55,477 bases of DNA, from contig NZ_AQWS01000012.1 in the NCBI RefSeq assembly GCF_000375405.1, positions 1 to 55,477 on the forward strand, written 5' to 3'. The stretch is from Bacteroides propionicifaciens DSM 19291 = JCM 14649 (GTDB lineage Bacteria > Bacteroidota > Bacteroidia > Bacteroidales > Bacteroidaceae). Made by a program: the position numbers and the translations under genes. Each line of letters opens with the position of its first letter. The first letter of the stretch is position 1. Under the pieces are notes generated by a model, which was not told the DNA's origin, did no database searches, and was given only the letters and a program-made list of their open reading frames with translations. Shown here in pieces: positions 45,351-53,301 of this stretch.

Positions 45351-45382
45351 CAAAGATACATTATTTAGATTAAATCTACAGA
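45351..45382 (-). promoter_or_regulatory. Promoter of the radical SAM gene with dyad in the spacer
   Basis: On the minus strand TCTG (45382-45379), a 20-bp spacer and TATCTTTG (45358-45351, exact TAnnTTTG). The spacer holds a 13-bp palindrome TAGATT-A-AATCTA (45366-45378), a possible operator. Confidence 0.55.
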
Positions 45383-45539
45383 AGAAGAATATTACTTTCT
45401 TTTACAGGCCAATAAAAGTACCTAGTTGTTTTTTATTTCGACCTACTGGTTTAGACCAAACGACTTACTCATTGGCTTCTTCCTGCCTAGTCCTAAGATA
45501 ATCTTACACAAGTCTTCGTATCTACTTGTCTATTTTTCC

Positions 45540-45547
45540 TACATTTG
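45540..45547 (+). promoter_or_regulatory. -7 promoter box before the dipeptidyl peptidase gene
   Basis: TACATTTG matches TAnnTTTG exactly, 41 bp before the ATG at 45589. The -33 region is poor. Confidence 0.4.
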
Positions 45548-45588
45548 TAGTTCTACTTATTTAATCTAACTATCTGTAATAAGTGATT

Positions 45589-47778
45589 ATGAAAAAGATT
45601 ACATTCACATTCTGTTTTATCTTGCTTGCCCTTACAACAGGTATGGCGCAAGGATATCAAAACCTAGCATTAAAAGATGTCGTTGACGGAAGTTTCACTC
45701 CCGAAAACATCCATGGAGTTGTTCCTATGAACGACGGGCTACATTATACTCAGATGAACCCCGAGGGAACAAAAATTATCAAGTACTCATTTAAAACTGG
45801 TAAGGCAGTATCTACTGTTTTTGATGTTAGCACCGCTAGAGAATCAAAGATAAAGTCTTTCAGTAGCTATACTTACTCACCCGAAGAGAGTAAAATATTA
45901 ATCGCAACCGAGCGTACACCCATTTATAGACACTCATATACAGCGGTACACTACATTTTTCATGTAGAACGTAATGTTTTGGAACCACTATCGGAGGGAG
46001 GTCCACAACAAGCACCAGTTTTTTCACCCGACGGATACATGATTGCTTTTGTACGCAACTATAATATTTATCTTGTTAAACTACTCTATGGCAACAGCGA
46101 ATCACAAGTAACATCAGACGGCAAATTCAATAAAATACTCAACGGTATCCCTGACTGGGTTTACGAAGAAGAGTTTGGATTTAATCGTGCTCTTGAGTTT
46201 AGTGCCGACAGCAAAATGCTTGCTTATATCAAGTTCGACGAGTCGAAAGTTAAATCTTATTCTTTTCCTATTTTTGCCGGCGAAGCTCCACGCACTAACG
46301 ATTACGAGCTATATCCAGGTCAGTACACCTATAAATACCCCAAAGCTGGTGAGGTCAATTCTAATGTAGCAGTTTACTCCTTTGACATCAAATCAGCAGT
46401 AACTCGCAAACTTGAAGTACCATTAAATGCCGAAGATTATATCCCGCGCATCCGTTTTACCAAAGACCCCACTAAATTGGCTGTATTTACACTCAACAGG
46501 CACCAAAATCGCCTTGATCTCTACTTTGTTAATCCGCGTTCAACAGTAGCTAAACTAGCACTACGTGACGAAAGTGAGTTTTACATCGAAGAGAGTGTGC
46601 TAGATAATGTACATTTTTACGATAACAACTTCAGTTTCTTAAGCGAGAAAAGTGGTTTTCGCCATCTCTATTGGTACAACATGAACGGTAACTTAGTTAA
46701 GCAAGTCACTACTGGAGATTATGAAGTGTCAAGCTTCTTAGGTTGGAGTGCAAAAGATAACACCTTCTACTATGAAAGCAATGAAGGCAACCCTACCGAA
46801 ACAACTATCTATAAGATTGACGCAAAAAACAAGAAACATATATTGACCTCAAAGAAAGGGATCAATACAGCAGTATTTAGTGGTGATATGAGCTATTTCA
46901 TGAATAAGTATAGTAGCTTTAAAGAGCCATTAGAAATCACACTCAAAGACAACAGAGGAACGACATTACATACACTAGTTGATAATGCTAAACTCAAAAA
47001 AGAGCTAGCTAACTACAACCTCCCTACCAAAGAGATGTTCAAGTTTACAACCGATAATGGGGATGAGCTCAACGGATGGATGATGAAACCAACCAACTTT
47101 GATCCCAACCACAAGTACCCCGTATTGATGTATCAATATAGCGGCCCTGGTAGCCAACAAGTCCTCAATAAATGGGGTATCAGTTGGGAAACCTATATGG
47201 CTACTCAGGGCTATATTGTAGCCTGTGTTGATGGCCGTGGAACTGGTGGACGTGGCGAAGCTTTCAAGAAAAGCACTTACCTCTACCTAGGTGTTAAAGA
47301 AGCTGATGACCAAGTAGAGGCTGCACAATACCTAGCCAAACAAAGTTATGTTGACCCCGATCGCATTGGGATTTGGGGATGGAGCTTTGGTGGATACACC
47401 ACAATTATGAGTATGAGTCAAGGTACACCCATATTTAAAACAGGAATTGCTGTTGCACCTGTAACCGATTGGAAATATTACGACACCATTTATGGCGAAC
47501 GTTTTATGCGCACTCCAAAAGAAAACTTCGAAGGTTATAAGGCAACTTCAGCTTTCACACGTGCACACAATCTAAACGGTAAGTTACTGATTGTCCACGG
47601 AATGAATGACGACAATGTTCATTATCAGAACACTGCCGAATATGCCGAATGCCTCGTTCAACTAGACAAACCATTTGATATGCATGTCTACACCAACCGC
47701 AACCATGGCATATACGGAGGTAACACTCGCTATCATCTTTACGCTAAACTTACTCAGTATCTAAAAGATTTTTTATAA
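45589..47778 (+). CDS. Dipeptidyl peptidase IV-type serine peptidase (S9B)
   Basis: Removes X-Pro or X-Ala dipeptides from peptides in the periplasm; common in proteolytic Bacteroidales. A signal peptide (MKKITFTFCFILLALTTGMAQ) is followed by an eight-blade beta-propeller (about 35-470; GIPDWVYEEEFGFNRALEFSADSKMLAYIKFDES holds the Glu pair that binds the free N-terminus) and the alpha/beta hydrolase domain with nucleophile GWSFGG, Asp in HGMNDDNVH and His in NRNHGIYGG. The ATG at 45589 is preferred to a GTG two codons earlier. At 729 aa it has the normal length. A terminator hairpin follows. Confidence 0.95.
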   Translation: MKKITFTFCFILLALTTGMAQGYQNLALKDVVDGSFTPENIHGVVPMNDGLHYTQMNPEGTKIIKYSFKTGKAVSTVFDVSTARESKIKSFSSYTYSPEESKILIATERTPIYRHSYTAVHYIFHVERNVLEPLSEGGPQQAPVFSPDGYMIAFVRNYNIYLVKLLYGNSESQVTSDGKFNKILNGIPDWVYEEEFGFNRALEFSADSKMLAYIKFDESKVKSYSFPIFAGEAPRTNDYELYPGQYTYKYPKAGEVNSNVAVYSFDIKSAVTRKLEVPLNAEDYIPRIRFTKDPTKLAVFTLNRHQNRLDLYFVNPRSTVAKLALRDESEFYIEESVLDNVHFYDNNFSFLSEKSGFRHLYWYNMNGNLVKQVTTGDYEVSSFLGWSAKDNTFYYESNEGNPTETTIYKIDAKNKKHILTSKKGINTAVFSGDMSYFMNKYSSFKEPLEITLKDNRGTTLHTLVDNAKLKKELANYNLPTKEMFKFTTDNGDELNGWMMKPTNFDPNHKYPVLMYQYSGPGSQQVLNKWGISWETYMATQGYIVACVDGRGTGGRGEAFKKSTYLYLGVKEADDQVEAAQYLAKQSYVDPDRIGIWGWSFGGYTTIMSMSQGTPIFKTGIAVAPVTDWKYYDTIYGERFMRTPKENFEGYKATSAFTRAHNLNGKLLIVHGMNDDNVHYQNTAEYAECLVQLDKPFDMHVYTNRNHGIYGGNTRYHLYAKLTQYLKDFL

Positions 47779-47794
47779 ATTAACCTACCAAGAG

Positions 47795-47830
47795 AGCACA
47801 GCTTTAATCTTATTTTAGTTGTGCTTTTTT
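47795..47830 (+). terminator. Terminator after the dipeptidyl peptidase gene
   Basis: AGCACAGCT (47795-47803) pairs with AGTTGTGCT (47817-47825, one G-T pair), then a run of T. It lies only 19 bases before the lipA ATG, so lipA transcription may depend on readthrough or start inside this region. Confidence 0.7.
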
Positions 47831-47848
47831 GTTTAAATCAATACACAG

Positions 47849-48709
47849 ATGAAAAAGCATATTCGAAAACCCGACTGGCTTAAAATTAATATTGGAACAA
47901 ACGAGCGCTATACGCAAACCAAAAAGATAGTAGACACTCACCACCTCCACACCATTTGCACAAGTGGGCGATGTCCTAATTTGGGCGAGTGTTGGGGAAG
48001 AGGAACGGCAACCTTTATGATTGCTGGTACTATCTGCACGCGTAGCTGTAAGTTTTGCAATACCCAAACAGGTAGACCACTTCCTCTTGATGCTCAGGAA
48101 CCAAGCAATGTAGCCAAATCAATCCAACTCATGGAGCTACAGCATGCTGTTGTTACCTCGGTAGATAGAGATGATTTACCTGACTTAGGTGCACAGCATT
48201 GGGTTGATACTATTTTGGAAATTAAACGAGTAAATCCTTCCACTACTATAGAGGTACTAATTCCTGATTTTCAAGGTCGACTCGAATTGGTTCAACAAAT
48301 AATTGAAGCAAAACCCGACATCATTTCTCACAATATGGAGACCGTAAAACGAATCTCCCCTGAAGTCAGGAGCGCAGCCAATTATTCAACAAGCCTTAGC
48401 GTCATTGAACATATTGCGAAAAGCAATTCGACTGCTAAATCTGGGATAATGGTCGGGCTGGGTGAAACTCCTCAGGAAGTAGAAACTCTTATGGATGACC
48501 TAAGAGCTGTTAATTGTAAAATATTAACCATTGGTCAATATCTCCAACCTTCGCATAAACATCACCCCGTTTATGAATACGTTACACCCGATCAATTTAC
48601 TGAATATAAGCAAGTTGGACTAAACAAAGGATTCGATCAGGTGGAGAGTGGCCCCTTAGTAAGGTCTTCATATCACGCCGAAAAGCATATCCTACGAAAT
48701 TCAAAGTAG
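47849..48709 (+). CDS. lipA: Lipoyl synthase
   Basis: Inserts two sulfur atoms into protein-bound octanoyl groups to make lipoyl cofactors. Both iron-sulfur clusters can be seen: the auxiliary cluster cysteines C37, C42 and C48 in CTSGRCPNLGEC, and the radical SAM cysteines C63, C67 and C70 in CTRSCKFC. HAVVTSVDRDDLPDLGA, SHNMETVKRISPEVR, SGIMVGLGET and the end GPLVRSSYHAE are typical. The length of 286 aa is normal. No lipB or lplA is seen here. Confidence 0.97.
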   Translation: MKKHIRKPDWLKINIGTNERYTQTKKIVDTHHLHTICTSGRCPNLGECWGRGTATFMIAGTICTRSCKFCNTQTGRPLPLDAQEPSNVAKSIQLMELQHAVVTSVDRDDLPDLGAQHWVDTILEIKRVNPSTTIEVLIPDFQGRLELVQQIIEAKPDIISHNMETVKRISPEVRSAANYSTSLSVIEHIAKSNSTAKSGIMVGLGETPQEVETLMDDLRAVNCKILTIGQYLQPSHKHHPVYEYVTPDQFTEYKQVGLNKGFDQVESGPLVRSSYHAEKHILRNSK

Positions 48710-48761
48710 AACTATATTAGAAAGCGGTTGTTTTATAAGATAATTAGTTAAGACAATTTTA

Positions 48762-49880
48762 ATGAGTAAGACAGGAAACATATCTTCATCTTTCGATATG
48801 TCGATAGGCTTTTTACCCATCTTGATTACGATGGTGTTATGCCTATTCATATCGCAAGATTTGGCCATTTACATTGGTACGGGTATTGGGGCATTGCTCT
48901 CTTTACACGCAGCAATCGTCAAGGGGGCTAAGATTCCAAAATTCATTCTATATATAAGCACCGCTATATTATTTTTATTTACGATTGCCTCAATGGTATA
49001 TTGTGAATATTGCCCCTATGGTTACTTACCTCTGACCATCGAAATAAGTACGTTCATTATGATGGCTGTACTCTATCTACATAAGAACAGATTCATTCAG
49101 TTTTTCATGGACAAACAAGGATCATGCAGCAAGCATTTCTACGTACAAGGTGCAGAGTCGGCTGTGGTATCAGCTCGTCTATTTTTAATGGTATCAGGGA
49201 TTCATTTTGGTGTAATTCTTTTACTATTAATTGTAGCACGTCCCGTATTACTTGACAACTATCAGTTGCTCAACAGATACATGCCGCCATTAGTATTTAT
49301 AGCAACAATACTCTTCAACCAAATTGCTATTTACTACTTTAACCGCATTACTCGACATATCGAGTTTGTGCCCGTAGTCGACAAGAGTGGAGCTGTTATA
49401 GGCAAGAAGATGGCACTTGAAGCTATCAGCTATAAGAATGAATACATTAACCCTGTAATTAGGATAGCCGCAGCATCGGGAGGTAAACTCTACCTGTGCA
49501 ATAGGTCTCAAAACTGTATCATCGATCAAGACAAGACCGATATTCCTATGGAATGCTATCTTAAATATGGAGAAACACTTCAAGATGGAGCAGATAGACT
49601 AATAAAAAACGCCTTTCCAAAGGTGAAAGGCGTTAATCCGATGTTCATGATTACGTATCATTTCGAAAATGAATATACGAATCGCTTAATTTATCTATTC
49701 TTAATTGATACAGATAACCCAGAGCTACTCGCAAACATGAGGTTCAAAAACGGAAAGCTCTGGAGTTTAGACGAAATAGATGAGCAACTGTCACAAGATG
49801 TTTTTAGCCAATGCTTCAAACACGAGTATGATCATCTTAAACAAGTTATTTATACAAGAGAAAAATACAAGGCACTTTAG
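48762..49880 (+). CDS. Multi-pass membrane protein with degenerate C-terminal Nudix domain
   Basis: A 372-aa protein of two halves. Residues 1 to about 195 contain about six hydrophobic helices (15-31, 35-52, 60-79, 88-106, 140-160, 173-193). From about 202 a soluble domain starts FVPVVDKSGAVIGKKMALE and goes on NPVIRIAAASGGKLYLCNRS, the layout of the isopentenyl-isomerase-like Nudix fold. The Nudix box GX5EX7REUXEEXGU should follow; here it reads YLKYGETLQDGADRLIKNAFP, keeping E271 and R279 but with Leu280, Asn283 and Ala284 in place of the three metal-site glutamates. Catalysis is thus unlikely; ligand sensing or binding is my inference. Its 3' end overlaps the convergent methyltransferase gene by 35 bases. 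Confidence 0.72.
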   Translation: MSKTGNISSSFDMSIGFLPILITMVLCLFISQDLAIYIGTGIGALLSLHAAIVKGAKIPKFILYISTAILFLFTIASMVYCEYCPYGYLPLTIEISTFIMMAVLYLHKNRFIQFFMDKQGSCSKHFYVQGAESAVVSARLFLMVSGIHFGVILLLLIVARPVLLDNYQLLNRYMPPLVFIATILFNQIAIYYFNRITRHIEFVPVVDKSGAVIGKKMALEAISYKNEYINPVIRIAAASGGKLYLCNRSQNCIIDQDKTDIPMECYLKYGETLQDGADRLIKNAFPKVKGVNPMFMITYHFENEYTNRLIYLFLIDTDNPELLANMRFKNGKLWSLDEIDEQLSQDVFSQCFKHEYDHLKQVIYTREKYKAL

Positions 49881-50550
49881 ATAAATCTAAGTTGCTTTTT
49901 TTCCACTCTTGTACACTCTTAGTTGCGATAAACTCATCAGGACAAGTGATGTTAGCTGCTACACAAAGCTTAGTCTGTGGTCGACAATGCTGCAAAATAT
50001 CAGCAAGCATTTTATGATTCCGATAAGGAGTCTCGATGAACAACTGAGTTTGGTCTTCGTTATAAATTCGATTCTCCAATTGCTTTAGGCTGTTCATTCT
50101 CTCGTTGCTATCAATAGGCAAGTAACCGTTAAAAGCAAAACTTTGCCCGTTAAAGCCCGAAGCCATAACCGATAGGATAATAGACGAAGGGCCAACCAAG
50201 GGTACTACTTTCAGGTTCTTACGCTGAGCTATAGCAACCACATCGGCACCAGGATCAGCCACAGCTGGGCAACCTGCCTCCGATATCACCCCCATAGATG
50301 CACCATCGTGTAGAGGAGCTAAATAGCCCGAATATTGCTCTTTAGTGGTGCGCTTATTGAGTTCATAGAACTTAAGGGTATCTATGTCAATCTCTCGATC
50401 TACCTTCTTTAAGAATCGACGAGCCGAACGAATATCTTCGACTATAAAGTGTTTTATACCTAGAATGATCTCTTTGTTATAAGCAGGAAGAACTTGCTCA
50501 ATTGGAGTGTCCCCTAAGGTAACGGGGATTAAATATAGTGCTGGTTCCAT
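49846..50550 (-). CDS. SAM-dependent methyltransferase of the tetrapyrrole methylase (RsmI-like) family
   Basis: A 234-aa protein with the tetrapyrrole-methylase/RsmI pattern: LYLIPVTLGDTPIEQVLP at the start, IVEDIRSARRFL, GVISEAGCPAVADPGADVVAIAQRKNLKVVPLVGPSSIILSVMASGFNGQSFAFNGYLP in the middle and QLFIETPYRN near the end. It resembles the 16S rRNA ribose methyltransferase RsmI but is a shorter paralogue found in Bacteroidales; its substrate is not fixed. It is monocistronic. Its last 35 bases overlap the convergent membrane-protein gene, and both frames are well supported there. Confidence 0.87.
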   Translation of the reverse strand: MEPALYLIPVTLGDTPIEQVLPAYNKEIILGIKHFIVEDIRSARRFLKKVDREIDIDTLKFYELNKRTTKEQYSGYLAPLHDGASMGVISEAGCPAVADPGADVVAIAQRKNLKVVPLVGPSSIILSVMASGFNGQSFAFNGYLPIDSNERMNSLKQLENRIYNEDQTQLFIETPYRNHKMLADILQHCRPQTKLCVAANITCPDEFIATKSVQEWKKSNLDLSKVPCIFLLYK

Positions 50551-50585
50551 ATTAATAGTTGAATTAAGTCACAAAGTTAAGCATA

Positions 50586-50630
50586 CAAAAATAAGCTGCC
50601 TACTTTAATCAAAGTAAACAGCTTATTTTT
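50586..50630 (-). terminator. Terminator after fabI
   Basis: AAAAATAAGCTG (50587-50598) pairs with CAGCTTATTTTT (50619-50630), with an inner ACTTT/AAAGT pair. On the minus strand it ends in a T-rich tract, 24 bases beyond the fabI stop. Confidence 0.82.
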
Positions 50631-50653
50631 ATTTTATTTGAGATAGGGGCTTA

Positions 50654-51472
50654 TTACATGCCTTTATCAAAAGCTTCAATTGCTTTATCACTCATTCCTA
50701 CGCTAGAGAATCCTCCATCGTGGAATAGGTTTTGCATCGTTACTTTCTTAGTTAGGTCAGAGAACATCACCATACAGTAGTCAGCACACTCATCTGCGTC
50801 TGCATTACCAAGTGGAGAAATTGCCTCAGCAAAGTTGAAAAGCTTATCCATACCACCAACACCTTGACCAGCAGTTGTCATTGTAGGAGATTGTGAAATC
50901 GTATTGATACGAACTTTACTATCTCTACCATATACATATCCAAAGCTACGTGCAATAGACTCCAACAATGATTTAGCATCAGCCATATCGTTGTAGCCAC
51001 AGAATGTACGTTGTGCAGCAATATAAGTTAATGCAAGAACAGAGCCACCCTGAGCAATAGCATCCAATTTTTTAGCTGCTTGAAGCATCTTATGGAACGA
51101 GATTGCTGAGATATCTAATGTTTTATTTAAGAAATCATAGTTCAAATCATCGTAAGCTTTACCTTTACGAACGTTTGGAGACATTCCAATAGAGTGTAGA
51201 ACAAAGTCAATCTTACCTCCTAAAACTTCCATTGAACGAGCAAATACGTTTTCTAGCTCTGCCAAATTAGTTGCATCAGCAGGAATAACTTCGCAATTTA
51301 GTTGTTTTCCAAGCTCATTAACTTCACCCATTCTTACAGCCATAGCTGTATTTGAAAGTGTTATTTGCGCACCTTCTTGAACAGCTCTTTCAGCTACTTT
51401 CCAAGCAATAGACTGACTATTAAGAGCACCGAAGATAATCCCTCTTTTTCCTTTTAATAAATTATAACTCAT
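50654..51472 (-). CDS. fabI: Enoyl-ACP reductase (NADH-dependent, FabI)
   Basis: Last reduction of each fatty-acid elongation cycle. The protein starts MSYNLLKGKRGIIFGALNSQSIAWKVAERAVQEGAQ, the FabI-type nucleotide start; VLHSIGMSPNVRKGK and the catalytic Tyr-Lys pair in LTYIAAQRTFCGYNDMADAKSLLE follow, then INTISQSPTMTTAGQGVGGM. I chose the ATG at 51472 because homologues start here and the -7 box at 51506 would lie inside any longer frame. The frame stays open to 51640, but those 56 residues have no family match. The length is 272 aa. The gene stands alone with its own promoter and terminator. Confidence 0.95.
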   Translation of the reverse strand: MSYNLLKGKRGIIFGALNSQSIAWKVAERAVQEGAQITLSNTAMAVRMGEVNELGKQLNCEVIPADATNLAELENVFARSMEVLGGKIDFVLHSIGMSPNVRKGKAYDDLNYDFLNKTLDISAISFHKMLQAAKKLDAIAQGGSVLALTYIAAQRTFCGYNDMADAKSLLESIARSFGYVYGRDSKVRINTISQSPTMTTAGQGVGGMDKLFNFAEAISPLGNADADECADYCMVMFSDLTKKVTMQNLFHDGGFSSVGMSDKAIEAFDKGM

Positions 51473-51505
51473 ATTATTTCTATTTATTCTACGTTTATAA
51501 CTATG

Positions 51506-51513
51506 CAAATATA
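51506..51513 (-). promoter_or_regulatory. -7 promoter box of fabI
   Basis: On the minus strand TATATTTG matches TAnnTTTG exactly, 34 bp before the ATG at 51472. The best -33 candidate is TCTG with a short 18-bp spacer. This box supports the internal start of fabI. Confidence 0.55.
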
Positions 51514-51658
51514 GTAGATAATTGCATAAAACAGATAAAAGTGTGCAAATAAAAGGATATTCAACCCTCAAATGCCCACCAAAGGTGTTTATATGTAAAC
51601 AAAGAAACTCAAAACAAGGTTTCAATATTTCTACGCCCAAACATTCAAATAGTTTGAC

Positions 51659-51666
51659 TATTTTTG
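51659..51666 (+). promoter_or_regulatory. -7 promoter box before the first HAD gene
   Basis: TATTTTTG matches TAnnTTTG exactly, 37 bp before the ATG at 51703. No clear -33 box. The 14-base word TATTTTTGGGGAAG around it occurs again at 41997. Confidence 0.45.
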
Positions 51667-51702
51667 GGGAAGTATCAATTTATCTAAAACATTACAAGAA
51701 TC

Positions 51703-52365
51703 ATGATTAAACTAGTTATTTTCGATTTAGACGGAACTTTGCTAAACACAATTGCTGATTTAGCCCAAAGTACAAACTTTGCATTAGATAAACTGGGATA
51801 CCCCACACACCCTATCGAGCGATTCAATATGATGGTGGGCAATGGAATAGATAAGCTATTTGAGAGAGCACTCCCACAAGGAGAGAAGACTGCCGAAAAC
51901 ATTGCAAAGATGAGAACTATTTTTGTCGACTATTATGCAGAACACCTAACCGATAAAAGTACACCGTACCAAGGAATGATGGATGTGCTTTACGAACTCA
52001 AAAACAAAGATATAAAACTTGCCATAGCAACCAATAAATACCAAGAAGGATCTGAGATTTTGGTCAACCATTTCTTCTCAGATATTCCTTTCTTAAAAGT
52101 ACTTGGGCAACGTGAGGGCATACCAACAAAACCAGACCCTATGATAATCGAAGAGATACTCGAGGTAATTCCTACCCCTAAAGATCAAGTCCTTTATCTT
52201 GGAGACTCTGATGTGGATATGTTAACTGCTAAGAATGCAGGAATCATTGGCTGTGGAGTAAGTTGGGGCTTTAGAGCCGAAGAGGAGCTAGCAAAGCACA
52301 AGCCCGACCACCTTATTCACCACCCTAAGGAAATATTAGAAGTGATTGAAAGCTATAACAACTAG
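51703..52365 (+). CDS. HAD-family hydrolase, phosphoglycolate phosphatase-like
   Basis: A 220-aa HAD enzyme of subclass IA. Motif I FDLDGTLLNT (nucleophile D8, acid D10), a small helical cap (about 15-85, NTIADLAQSTNFALDKLGYPTHP), motif II IATNKY, motif III Lys in TKPDPMIIEEIL and motif IV YLGDSDVDMLTAKNAG are intact. The pattern is that of Gph, which removes phosphate from 2-phosphoglycolate arising in DNA repair, but specificity in this group is hard to predict. It is monocistronic, facing another HAD gene across a shared terminator. Confidence 0.87.
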   Translation: MIKLVIFDLDGTLLNTIADLAQSTNFALDKLGYPTHPIERFNMMVGNGIDKLFERALPQGEKTAENIAKMRTIFVDYYAEHLTDKSTPYQGMMDVLYELKNKDIKLAIATNKYQEGSEILVNHFFSDIPFLKVLGQREGIPTKPDPMIIEEILEVIPTPKDQVLYLGDSDVDMLTAKNAGIIGCGVSWGFRAEEELAKHKPDHLIHHPKEILEVIESYNN

Positions 52366-52421
52366 TAAATAACCTAATACAACTTACATAGAGCAAACAT
52401 TGACGTACTATTAGTAAGTAT

Positions 52422-52470
52422 AAAAAAGAGACGAAAGTAATTATTTTAAGTTACTTCCGTCTCTTTTTTA
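52422..52470. terminator. Bidirectional terminator between two convergent HAD genes
   Basis: AAAAAAGAGACGAAAGTAA (52422-52440) pairs with TTACTTCCGTCTCTTTTTT (52451-52469) with one mismatch. A- and T-runs at both sides allow use by either gene. Confidence 0.9.
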
Positions 52471-52482
52471 TATTGACGATAT

Positions 52483-53130
52483 TTAGACAAAGAATTCCTG
52501 CAACTTAGCATAATTCATATGACTGAAATCATTAATGATAAAATCACAATAAGGAGCAATCTGCTCACGTGTATTAGTCGAGGCAACCCCGACAACAATG
52601 GCACCCGAGTCGCGAGCAGCAGTCAATCCGGAAATAGAGTCTTCAAAAATAACAGTATCTTTTGGGGCGACACCAAAATGCTTCATTGCCTTAATATAAC
52701 TTTCTGGGTGAGGTTTAGGATGCTCTACCTCATTAACAGTAACACATTTATCAATCAATCCAGAAAGCTCTGGACGCTTACTAAAAACCATCTTCATTTT
52801 TTTGTTATCAGAACTTGTAGCCATACCTATTCGTATTCCGTTAGCTCTTAGATCTTCTATAAATGCTTTAGAACCCTTAATATAATTCATCGGCATATCA
52901 GCTTCGAGCTTACTTATAGCTTTATCCAATACTGGCTTTAAATCGGGAATTTTAGAGAAGTATTTGTCATATATAACATGGTCTGTCATTCCCTTGACGG
53001 TATCTCCAAAATCGGATAAACCCAAGTACTCCTCTCCTTTTTCATCCCAGAATTTGGTGTAAATGGTTTCTGTATCCATAATAACACCATCAAAATCAAA
53101 AATAACAACCCTATTCTTCGGCATATTCAT
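52483..53130 (-). CDS. HAD-family hydrolase, beta-phosphoglucomutase-like
   Basis: A 215-aa HAD enzyme of subclass IA. Motif I VVIFDFDGVIMDTE (D12, D14), a helical cap, motif II MATSSDN, motif III HPKPHPESYIKAM and motif IV VIFEDSISGLTAARDSGAIVVGV are intact. The FDGVIMDTE form is typical of beta-phosphoglucomutase and sugar-phosphate phosphatases such as YcjU/YniC. The start is either MNMP or the second Met two codons later. A -7-like box TAAATTTG lies on the minus strand at 53193-53200. The substrate is not known. Confidence 0.87.
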   Translation of the reverse strand: MNMPKNRVVIFDFDGVIMDTETIYTKFWDEKGEEYLGLSDFGDTVKGMTDHVIYDKYFSKIPDLKPVLDKAISKLEADMPMNYIKGSKAFIEDLRANGIRIGMATSSDNKKMKMVFSKRPELSGLIDKCVTVNEVEHPKPHPESYIKAMKHFGVAPKDTVIFEDSISGLTAARDSGAIVVGVASTNTREQIAPYCDFIINDFSHMNYAKLQEFFV

Positions 53131-53301
53131 TTCTAGTTAATTATTTAATAATAAATGACTAGACTAAAGATTATCATAAATGCTGACAACTACAAATTTA
53201 TAACAGTCCATCGGTTTTCTATTCAAAATGTTTTTACTTATTTTCGCATAAAGATATCACTCCCTTAATAAATCTTCTAGAATTTAATTTTAAAACCACT
53301 T

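Noticed and set aside
51473-51640. 56-residue N-terminal extension of FabI
   Set aside because: Homologues start at MSYNLLKGK (51472), and the TATATTTG promoter box at 51506-51513 lies inside the extension.
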